64,000 bases of DNA from Aggregatibacter actinomycetemcomitans DSM 8324 (GTDB lineage Bacteria > Pseudomonadota > Gammaproteobacteria > Enterobacterales > Pasteurellaceae): the NCBI RefSeq assembly GCF_000372365.1, contig NZ_AQUU01000008.1, positions 52,255 through 116,254 of the forward strand, written 5' to 3'. The notes under the pieces are model-generated. The model worked only from the letters and a program-made list of their open reading frames with translations. It ran no database searches and was not told the origin of the DNA. The first letter of the stretch is position 1, and each line of letters starts with the position of its first letter. Of this stretch, positions 57,501 to 64,000 are shown one piece after another. The translations under genes and the position numbers were made by a program.

Positions 57501-60297
57501 TTAGCACCGCACTTAATCCTCGCACTGAGGTTTTTTGCAGGCTTGGATTAATAGCGATTAAATTTACCTTGCTCTCGCTCTTTTCTCTTAAATAATTTAA
57601 GTCTTGCGCGCTGCTGTAGCCCACTAACCAAGGTTGCGCAGAAACCAATATCGATTGCACTTTAGACACACCGCGACCGCTGTTATTTTCATAACCATCC
57701 GCCGTGAAATACAACATTTGTACGGTATTTTCCGCTTCATGCTCCAAATTCAAGGCAAAAATCGCATTACCGTTATTATCTGTCGTTTGATCCTGCAATT
57801 CAGTTTCTAACAAAATGGCATTTTTGTTACGCTGATTATCATAGAATTGATAATTTTTATACTGCGGAAAACTTGGGAAAATAGCATGCAGCATAATATT
57901 CGCTGCCACTCTGCGTTTTTGTGCCGGTGTGCCGAATAAATTGGTTAAATGCACGGTAGCATTCAAATCTTGTGGCGAAACCCAGCCCAGCTGTTGGCTG
58001 TTATCAAACATCGTATTGATTCTTAAGGTATCCGGTTCAAATTCCTGCACTTGGAATGTCATGGAACCTACATCAATTTTCTCCTGTTGCTGACCAATAT
58101 AAATATGTGCCAGCCATTCGCCGGTTTCCGCACTATCCGATAGCGGGTAAGTCAGCTCATTAAAGCCGCTTTCGCTCACACGAATATTCTTTTGCCATTG
58201 GGTTTTACCGGACGGCGAGGTAACTTCCAACGTCAACGGCACATTGGCTAAGGATTTCTTCCAATCCAAGGCCTTACTGATCATGCCAATATGGACAGAT
58301 TCGCCCGGGCGATAAATACCACGATCATTAAACAGGAACGTTTTAATAGCATTTTGTTCCTGTGACATTTCCTGACCGCGAATATCAAAACGGGAGAAAT
58401 CTAATGTACGGTCGGATTTATCAATCGGCAAGAATGACTGATCTTGCCCGCGTGCCACCAAATACATCACCGGCTCAAGCTCCTGCTTATAATTCTCTAA
58501 AGAAGGGAGTTGGGCAACGCCAAGTCTGTTAGTGTATTGGCTGGCGATAACGGTGTTATTGCGGGAAATCACTTTCACCAGAGCACTTGAAACCGGCGCG
58601 CCGCTTGCAATTGATTGTACAAATACGGATTGTGTGCCGTCCGCCGCTTTTTTGGTAATGATACCTAAATCTGTCAAGATGATTAAACGGTAATCACTTT
58701 TTTGTGAATCCGGATCAGCATCAAAATAATAGCCATCGTCATCACCACGGTCTTTTAAACTACCGCCTTCAGATTTATCCTTAGCATTGACCGCACTTGC
58801 CTTCACCCAGAAGATCCCTTGCTTCGGTAAACCTCTTTGTGATAAATCCACGCTGAGGTAATCGGATTTGCGAGGATCGCGATTGGCAACGGTCAGAGTT
58901 TCCGTTTTAAAGGTTGCGATGTCATCAAATTTCAAGTTGCCTAAATCCGGTTTTTGGAAATTTTTGCTATTCAAATTTGCCACATGGCGCAATTGTTCCG
59001 CCTGCACACGACCAATATCCAATCGCACACGATCTGTATTACGCACAGCAAGTGTAACTTTGCCATCGCCGTATTGAGACAATAAGGAACCTTTCCCCAC
59101 AAAGTTCACATAAGTCGGATAATTCGGTGCACATTCCAGGCTACCGATAGCTTTTTTCAATTGGTAGCCGCCTAATGCGGTGAATTTATTATCCAACTGC
59201 AAATAAAGACAACGCCCTTCCGGAATATTAAAACGGAAGGATTGATTGTTGGCATACGGACGTTCACTTGGAATAAGCTCCGGTTGAATGCGTTCACCAC
59301 GCTTCACTACGGCCTCGGTTAATTTTTCCACTTCCCAGCTTTTACCTTCCGGCGGTTCAGGCAGTAACACTGCGCTTAAATTATCGGCAATGTCTTTCCC
59401 TTTCACCCCATAATTAAAGTTGAAAGTTAATACCTGATCTGCTTCATTTTTCTGATTGTTAACGATTTTGAAGCTGTTGTGGGAATTTTGCAGACTATAT
59501 TTCGACGGCACTTGCACCAGTTTGGTAATTTCTCTTTCTAAAGTATTCGCCCCGGTTTTCGCGCGTAATGCCCGGCTGATTTTGGTCTGTACAAATTGAT
59601 TCGGCTGGGTGGACAAAGAAAGTTCATCGGACCTAATCCAAGCTTCCAGCTTATTATCGGAATAACGAATTTTAAATTTCAACGGGTTAATCAAATTCAG
59701 CGACTGATCTTGATTTTTATGCACCAAGTTCACTTCAACCGCTTTTTCCAAATCTTTCGGATCCACCGGGTTGGAAAACACCAAATGAGTCAACGCATGG
59801 CGAATATGGGATAAATTCGGATCCTGATAAAATTCCGATTCGGATTCCACCACACTAAAAGGCTGAGTTTTCACGGAATGGGTATCCGTAACGGATTTCG
59901 CGTAAGTCAAACTTGGATTTAATACTTTCTTATCCAAGGTAATTTTATATTCTTGCCCTGTCGGCCAATCCTGCGTCGGGGTAAAGCTAAGCAAATAGTC
60001 GCTTGACCAGATCCATTTCCCCTCAATGGCAGGTTCCATTTTTATACCCTGGGTGATTTCGCTTTTTACTTTGTCAATAGGTGCCGCCGCGCCGCTGAAT
60101 TCCACGCTTAACGGGTAAATCGTATTTGTCGTTTGCCCTTCACCGGATTGACCGTAAGACGTTTGCTCAATCGGATTAAATTTCACTTTAATCGTATTGC
60201 CGCCATCGGTTTTTTGGTGTTGATACCAATAAGCACCACCTGCTGCGGCAGCCAGCACGAGTGCGCCAAGTACTGAAAATTTTATTTTGCTCTGCAT
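54526..60297 (-). CDS. yfhM: Bacterial alpha-2-macroglobulin (YfhM type)
   Basis: 1923-residue periplasmic protease trap. The N-terminus has a hydrophobic anchor (FSVLGALVLAAAAGGAYWY) but no lipobox Cys, unlike the E. coli lipoprotein. A string of macroglobulin beta-domains fills most of the protein. The thioester motif is CTEQ (Cys1446 to Gln1449) within YDNLCTEQIIS, where CLEQ is usual. An alpha-hairpin complement-like domain and a C-terminal receptor-like domain (about 1800-1920) follow. It is about 270 residues longer than E. coli YfhM. With PbpC it is thought to guard the cell wall when the outer membrane is breached. Confidence 0.93.
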   Translation of the reverse strand: MQSKIKFSVLGALVLAAAAGGAYWYQHQKTDGGNTIKVKFNPIEQTSYGQSGEGQTTNTIYPLSVEFSGAAAPIDKVKSEITQGIKMEPAIEGKWIWSSDYLLSFTPTQDWPTGQEYKITLDKKVLNPSLTYAKSVTDTHSVKTQPFSVVESESEFYQDPNLSHIRHALTHLVFSNPVDPKDLEKAVEVNLVHKNQDQSLNLINPLKFKIRYSDNKLEAWIRSDELSLSTQPNQFVQTKISRALRAKTGANTLEREITKLVQVPSKYSLQNSHNSFKIVNNQKNEADQVLTFNFNYGVKGKDIADNLSAVLLPEPPEGKSWEVEKLTEAVVKRGERIQPELIPSERPYANNQSFRFNIPEGRCLYLQLDNKFTALGGYQLKKAIGSLECAPNYPTYVNFVGKGSLLSQYGDGKVTLAVRNTDRVRLDIGRVQAEQLRHVANLNSKNFQKPDLGNLKFDDIATFKTETLTVANRDPRKSDYLSVDLSQRGLPKQGIFWVKASAVNAKDKSEGGSLKDRGDDDGYYFDADPDSQKSDYRLIILTDLGIITKKAADGTQSVFVQSIASGAPVSSALVKVISRNNTVIASQYTNRLGVAQLPSLENYKQELEPVMYLVARGQDQSFLPIDKSDRTLDFSRFDIRGQEMSQEQNAIKTFLFNDRGIYRPGESVHIGMISKALDWKKSLANVPLTLEVTSPSGKTQWQKNIRVSESGFNELTYPLSDSAETGEWLAHIYIGQQQEKIDVGSMTFQVQEFEPDTLRINTMFDNSQQLGWVSPQDLNATVHLTNLFGTPAQKRRVAANIMLHAIFPSFPQYKNYQFYDNQRNKNAILLETELQDQTTDNNGNAIFALNLEHEAENTVQMLYFTADGYENNSGRGVSKVQSILVSAQPWLVGYSSAQDLNYLREKSESKVNLIAINPSLQKTSVRGLSAVLMERKYVSVLTEQRSGAYKYESKMVESQLDEKPLNIDQNGSDFALNTERSGDFVLVINNQYGETVNRIPYTVIGNSNVTVAMDKNTELKLNLNKKQFMPGEEIEVAINAPYAGSGLITIERERVYTHKWFKSTTNRSVQKIRIPENFEGSGYINVQFSRDMQSDDIFTSPLSYGVAPFSVNVDNHRLKVNLSAPQQVKSGEKVKFTLSTDRPSKAVIYAVNEGILQVAGHRQEDPLQFFFPKYALQVETLQILDLILPEFRKVLQFAQTGGDAEETAALAKAIAANTNPFKRKTDKPAVFWSNIIDVDGTKTVTYQVPQGFNGNLKVMAIAVTNDGLQMNIGQTETLVRDDMVLSPTAPITLAPNDETKVSLTVSNNTKSKQNVLVQLNVAPQFQVLSNAQTAIMLEPMSEGVVNFQLKATDQLGSGILYFTAAYLDEQQQPAQVERKYGISVRPLTAKQQFIKVGEVAANQQAQSGFPNVLFPQLREQTALISPAPLALAQGISSYLGNYDNLCTEQIISAAVPNLLFANNPEYQSLLGILSQVGDNTATQSSKQQIQSNLNRVFSLLPARQTVNEGFGLWSGLDEDDGFLTAYVAHFLIEAQEHGVQLPAAWITPNGLFNKSITALERLSRPESEDDLAMLRQRAYATYLLARLGQVPSDSLLSIRSLLERNFKAEEWRFDLTVAWLAGAYQLVKQEEDADNLISNVMAKFNNLQPKNAWFYRDYLDPLIEKGAVLYVLARHFPEQAEQLSDTLLSSIVKDLNDNRYNTLSSAMVLLALDAYSKQHAEQIANLHIQQDGQNIGGVQGAFVLANINADKAQLNFVNQSTQKAWYAISQSGYVQQAPAEAIKNGVEIDRTYLDQEGKPVTSVKLGDVINVQVRVRSLQNELDNMVITDLYPAGFEVVNSNGDETVNVKEGDIIYMFNFIHRDLREDRMLSYGSVGDTTTVINYQLKAVNAGKFQIPRAYTENMYNRTVNAQSADKGYIEVIQ

Positions 60298-60347
60298 AGG
60301 ACTTCTCCGTTCCTAAAATAATATTCTGCTAATCAATTTAACGTCTG

Positions 60348-61796
60348 TTAGTTTGTGCCGCCCACGGTAATCTGATCGATTTTCAACGCCGGCTGCCCCA
60401 CGCCTACCGGTACGCTTTGACCTTCTTTACCGCAAGTGCCTACACCGTGATCCAATTCCACTTCGTCGGCAACCATAGACACATTTTGCATTACTTCGAT
60501 GCCGCTGCCGATGAGGGTTGCCCCTTTCACCGGCTTGGTGATTTTTCCTTTTTCGATCAAATAGGCTTCAGAGGTGGAAAACACAAATTTGCCGGAGGTA
60601 ATATCCACTTGTCCGCCACCAAAGTGCGGTGCGAAAATCCCTTGTTCCACCGATGCCACCAAATCCTCAAATTTATCTTTGCCCGCCAGCATATAAGTGT
60701 TGGTCATGCGCGGCATCGGCAAATGAGCATAAGATTCACGGCGACCGTTCCCTGTCGGTTGCACGCCCATCAAACGGGCATTCATTTTATCCTGCATATA
60801 TTTCTGCAAAATGCCGTTTTTAATTAAAACATTATGTTGGCTCGGCACACCTTCATCGTCCACGGTAACAGAACCGCGACGATCCATTAACGTGCCGTCA
60901 TCCACAATGGTACACAGCGGCGATGTCACCAATTCACCGATTTTGCCGGTAAACAAAGAGCTTTCTTTGCGATTAAAATCGCCTTCCAAACCGTGTCCAA
61001 CCGCCTCATGCAACAACACGCCGGGCCAACCTGCGCCTAACACCACCGGCATTAACCCTGCCGGTGCCGCAACCGCGCTTAAATTCACCAACGCCTGGCG
61101 CACCGCTTCTTTGGCAAAATAGACCGCACTTTGCTCGCCGTTATAGTTTTCAAAGAACCAATCCAAAGCAAAACGTCCGCCTGCGCCTGCGCCGCCCCGT
61201 TCACGTTTGCCGTCTTGTTCCACCAACACGGAAACGGACAACCGAATCAACGGACGAATATCCGCCGCTAACGTGCCGTCGGTCGCCGCCACCAGCATTT
61301 CTTCATACACCATGCTTAACCCGGCGTTCACCTGCACCACACGCGGATCTTCCGCACGGGCGGTTCTGTCCACCAAACGCAAGAGTTCGATTTTTTGTTC
61401 CTGACTTAAACTGTGCAACGGGTTAATCGGCTGATAACGCAAAGTCGCGTCCACCGGGTTAAACTTCACCGGCAGAATAAAATTACATTGAGAAGGTTGC
61501 GCAATGCCACGCACTGCCTGCGCACATTGCTGTAAATTGGCTAAATTAATCTGGTCGGAATAAGCGAAACCGGTTTTCTCACCGCTCACCGCACGCACGC
61601 CCACGCCGCGATCAATATGAAACCCGCCTTCCTTAATAATCCCGTCTTCCAACACCCAGTTCTCGTCCTGACTGAGCTGAAAATACAAATCCGCATAATC
61701 CACATTGCGCTGCGCCAAGGTATCAAACACATTCGGCAAATCCGCAAGCGTCAAATGGCTCTGCACCAATAAACTTTCGGTCACTTTTTTTAACAT
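60348..61796 (-). CDS. tldD: Metalloprotease TldD
   Basis: 482 residues from ATG 61796, the usual family length; starts at 61811 or 61889 would only add upstream sequence. The zinc motif HExxxH appears as HEAVGH (His263, Glu264, His267) in [14 protein letters not shown]. TldD works with TldE/PmbA to cleave unfolded peptides, for example in microcin and CcdA processing. No tldE is in the window. C-terminal [11 protein letters not shown] is conserved. Confidence 0.95.
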   Translation of the reverse strand: MLKKVTESLLVQSHLTLADLPNVFDTLAQRNVDYADLYFQLSQDENWVLEDGIIKEGGFHIDRGVGVRAVSGEKTGFAYSDQINLANLQQCAQAVRGIAQPSQCNFILPVKFNPVDATLRYQPINPLHSLSQEQKIELLRLVDRTARAEDPRVVQVNAGLSMVYEEMLVAATDGTLAADIRPLIRLSVSVLVEQDGKRERGGAGAGGRFALDWFFENYNGEQSAVYFAKEAVRQALVNLSAVAAPAGLMPVVLGAGWPGVLLHEAVGHGLEGDFNRKESSLFTGKIGELVTSPLCTIVDDGTLMDRRGSVTVDDEGVPSQHNVLIKNGILQKYMQDKMNARLMGVQPTGNGRRESYAHLPMPRMTNTYMLAGKDKFEDLVASVEQGIFAPHFGGGQVDITSGKFVFSTSEAYLIEKGKITKPVKGATLIGSGIEVMQNVSMVADEVELDHGVGTCGKEGQSVPVGVGQPALKIDQITVGGTN

Positions 61797-61980
61797 AGAA
61801 ATCTCGGTCATTTTATCGATAAAAAATTGGTCGGGATTATAACGTATTTTCCGCCAAAACCGAAAAGGAAAGTTACCTGAAAATGGCAATAAATCCGATA
61901 TTTTCCAAAGAAAAAGAGCGGTTTATCCGCAATTTATTTAAGGGTATAAATTCTATTTTGTTGAATTGTGGAGGGGAATA

Positions 61981-62023
61981 AAAAGTGCGGTGAATTTTTA
62001 ATTTGTTTTTTAACCGCACTTTT
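61981..62023. terminator. Uptake-signal dyad between tldD and modD
   Basis: AAAAGTGCGGT (61981-61991) and ACCGCACTTTT (62013-62023) are perfect inverted copies that form an 11-bp stem ending in a T-run. A third copy lies at about 62076-62085. The rest of 61797-62091 holds no gene. Confidence 0.75.
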
Positions 62024-62091
62024 AATAACGTTTTTTTAAGAATTTCTGCGTTGTGTTTTTTAACTATTTAAAAAAAAGTGCGGTCATTTTT

Positions 62092-62952
62092 TTAAGTGTT
62101 TTTGTTCCGCATCCGCTCAATCACCACTTTAATATCTTCCGGCGGTGCATAGTAAGGCGCGGAGATGATAAATAAATTTATCCCTAACTTGGCATAATCT
62201 GCTATGTTGTTTTTATTCACCCCGCCGGCAACAGAAAGGAGCGTTTTTTTACTTTGCTTTTTTAACAAAGCCAATGCCTGTTGAACCTGTTCCGGCGACC
62301 ATTTATCCAACTGAATAATATCCGGTTCGGCTGCAAGCATTTGTTCAAATTGCGAAAAATTATCAGCTTCCAAGGTGATTTTATTTTCCGGAGCTTCCCG
62401 TCTCAATTGGGAAACGATTGCTTGATAATCAGTGCGGTTATCCAGCAAATTGCGATGGTTGGTAAACACAAGTAAGGTTTCGCTTAGTCCCTGGCGATGA
62501 ATATGCCCGCCGGCGGCAAGCACCGCAGCAGTTGCCAATTTACGCGTATTCGGAATACTTTTACGGGTACACGCCACAATAGCCTGTGGATTGAGTGCTT
62601 TCGCATTGGCAATCATTTCGGCGGTGTATTGCGCCACGCCACAAGACCATTCCAACACCAGTTGAACCACTTTCCACGCCTGATGTAATTTATCGGCATG
62701 CCCATCTCCACTCAACAGCAATGTGCCGGCAGCCACATTTTCACCGTCCGCAATATGAACTTTCACTTGAACATCCAGCTTACGTAACAGCTTTTCCGCG
62801 ATGCTCACGCCCGCCACTCTTCCTGTGTTTTTACGCTTAAACAAAATCCTTGCAGGAACATCATCCAATCCTAAAGCATGGGTAGTGAGATCACCTCGGT
62901 AAATATCTTCCAATAAAAAATCATTAAGTTCTTTGTCTGAAAAGTAAATCAT
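62092..62952 (-). CDS. modD: ModD, pyrophosphorylase-like protein of molybdenum transport loci
   Basis: 286 residues with the nicotinate-nucleotide pyrophosphorylase (NadC/QPRTase) fold. Visible stretches are [37 protein letters not shown] (phosphoribosyl and substrate binding) and [13 protein letters not shown]. ModD is found beside molybdate transporters; its reaction is not established. ATG 62952 overlaps the ATPase stop as ATGA, so it belongs to the operon entering from the right end. Confidence 0.92.
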   Translation of the reverse strand: MIYFSDKELNDFLLEDIYRGDLTTHALGLDDVPARILFKRKNTGRVAGVSIAEKLLRKLDVQVKVHIADGENVAAGTLLLSGDGHADKLHQAWKVVQLVLEWSCGVAQYTAEMIANAKALNPQAIVACTRKSIPNTRKLATAAVLAAGGHIHRQGLSETLLVFTNHRNLLDNRTDYQAIVSQLRREAPENKITLEADNFSQFEQMLAAEPDIIQLDKWSPEQVQQALALLKKQSKKTLLSVAGGVNKNNIADYAKLGINLFIISAPYYAPPEDIKVVIERMRNKNT

Positions 62953-63562
62953 GGCTTGTCCTTATCAAGAAATTGTCCTTGCTTAAGCGAAATTGTTCGG
63001 TTTGCCAAATATTCGGCTTCTTTGAGTTCATGCGTGACCAAAAGGGTCGTCATTTGATATTCCTGCCTTAATGCGTTTAACATCTGCCAAATATGGACAC
63101 GGGTTTGCCAATCCAGGGAAGAAAAAGGCTCATCAAGCAATAACAAATTCGGTGGGTTAATTAACACGCGGGCAAATGCCGCCCGTTGTTGTTCTCCGCC
63201 GGATAATTGATGAGGATAGCGATTGATTAAATGGGCAATTTTTAATTTTTCCAATAAGGCGATTTGTGCCTCGAATGTGGCATCAGGATTCGCCAACGCT
63301 AAATTGCCGCTAACGGTTTTATGGGGAAATAAAGCCGCTGATTTAAATAACGACAATTGCGTTGCCATGGCGCCAAGTTGTCCAACGATTGATTGGCTAA
63401 TCGGATGGTGCCGGCATAATCAATATAACCGGCAATGGCGTTTAATAACGTGGTTTTGCCGCTGCCCGATTCCCCCACAATGGCGACACATTCGCCTGCC
63501 TCTACCGACAGGGAAATATTTCGCAGAATGCCGGCAGATAAATGTTCAATCTTCAACATCAT
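62949..63562 (-). pseudogene. ABC transporter ATPase, molybdate/tungstate type, with a frameshift
   Basis: From ATG 63562 the frame gives [16 protein letters not shown], Walker [10 protein letters not shown] and LDNLAPWQR, then drifts into nonsense and stops near 63299. The -1 frame, from about 63360, continues correctly: [16 protein letters not shown] (Q-loop region), [28 protein letters not shown] and [11 protein letters not shown] to the stop at 62949. One missing base near 63360 explains it. It may be a true mutation or a sequencing error. The start touches the permease stop (TAATG). Confidence 0.85.
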
Positions 63563-64000
63563 TACACATTTCGATTCACAATCCGTAAAAGCATCAATAA
63601 ACAGGCGGAAATAAACAGCAGCCACAATGATGCGCCGATAGCGATTTCAAAATCGCCGCTGGAAATATTCAAATACACCGCCATCGGCAAGGTTTCCGTT
63701 TTAAATCGCGTTGCACCGGCAAGCATTAACGTGGTGCCAAATTCCCCGATCGCCCGCGACCACGCCAAAATCACACAGCCTAATAATGGCTTCCAGCACA
63801 TGGGCAATTCAATTTTCCATAAGGTTTTGAAAGGCGATAACCCCAGACTATATGCCGCAAACCGATAGCCTTGATCAAAAGACGAAAAAATCCCTCTTGT
63901 GCCACTGTAAAACACCGAACAAAATGAGAAAAAGGAATAAACTAGGGAGAATGTTGAATCAAGCGGGAATAAGTGGAACAAAACCAATGAAAACAAGGGC
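63562..64000 (-). CDS. ABC transporter permease, molybdate/tungstate type (partial)
   Basis: The frame is open to the right edge of the window, so the N-terminus lies outside. The visible part contains the coupling loop [19 protein letters not shown] and the EAA-type sequence [26 protein letters not shown], which is typical of ModB/TupB permeases, then a last helix ([17 protein letters not shown]). It is coupled to the ATPase and modD. It is a different gene from the modB fragment at 1-141, so the genome has two such transporters. Confidence 0.8.
   Translation of the reverse strand, partial: PLFSLVLFHLFPLDSTFSLVYSFFSFCSVFYSGTRGIFSSFDQGYRFAAYSLGLSPFKTLWKIELPMCWKPLLGCVILAWSRAIGEFGTTLMLAGATRFKTETLPMAVYLNISSGDFEIAIGASLWLLFISACLLMLLRIVNRNV

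Noticed and set aside
60417..60827. Plus-strand frame of 136 codons opposite tldD
   Set aside because: It is antisense to the conserved TldD C-terminal region and lacks a start context.

Overview
This window comes from a Pasteurellaceae genome, most likely Aggregatibacter. The Haemophilus-type DNA uptake signal (AAGTGCGGT and its complement ACCGCACTT) occurs dozens of times in both orientations, inside genes and between them. The gene products read as close relatives of Haemophilus and enteric proteins. A decayed beta-galactosidase gene would suit a lactose-negative species such as A. actinomycetemcomitans, but the species is inference. I found no rRNA, tRNA, CRISPR array, intact insertion sequence or prophage.

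Layout. 1-7175: end of a molybdate transporter (modB, modC), pepA, lptF-lptG (LPS export), metF and a shikimate-dehydrogenase-like gene. 7176-9139: a poorly conserved stretch with an AT-rich lipoprotein, several palindromic repeats and a frameshifted lipoprotein gene. 9140-15320: a nickel block on the minus strand, cbiKLMQO (nickel uptake) followed by hypB-hypD-hypE ([NiFe] hydrogenase maturation), with an FNR-type promoter in front of hypB. 15499-25245: mtnN, a DsbA-like gene, recJ and dsbC (minus), then prfB with its programmed frameshift, lysS, a preQ1 riboswitch before queD-queE, a NIF3-family gene and fabI. 25318-30794: rnb, dps and emrAB.

30795-42552 mixes housekeeping genes (valS, holC, fumC, rimK, nfsA, grxA) with decaying accessory genes: an intact hipB under four evenly spaced operators next to a wrecked hipA, an unknown membrane protein, a DUF2726 gene and yqfB each carrying one in-frame stop, and remnants of ycfP and lacZ. 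42553-50759 holds tyrP and a complete L-ascorbate (ula) regulon in two divergent arms. 50869-61796 holds pbpC, a YeiH-type membrane protein, a giant alpha-2-macroglobulin (the usual pbpC partner) and tldD. 61797-64000 holds modD and a second molybdate/tungstate-type ABC transporter whose ATPase gene is frameshifted.

The strongest non-routine signals are the four operators repeated exactly every 28 bp in front of hipB, the preQ1-I pseudoknot that covers a ribosome-binding sequence, the FNR-dependent promoter layout at hypB, a long hairpin that buries the ribosome-binding site of an unknown lipoprotein, and a set of young pseudogenes. I did not find a convincing wholly new multi-gene system. 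The least explained genes are the lipoprotein at 7324 and the membrane protein at 31836.
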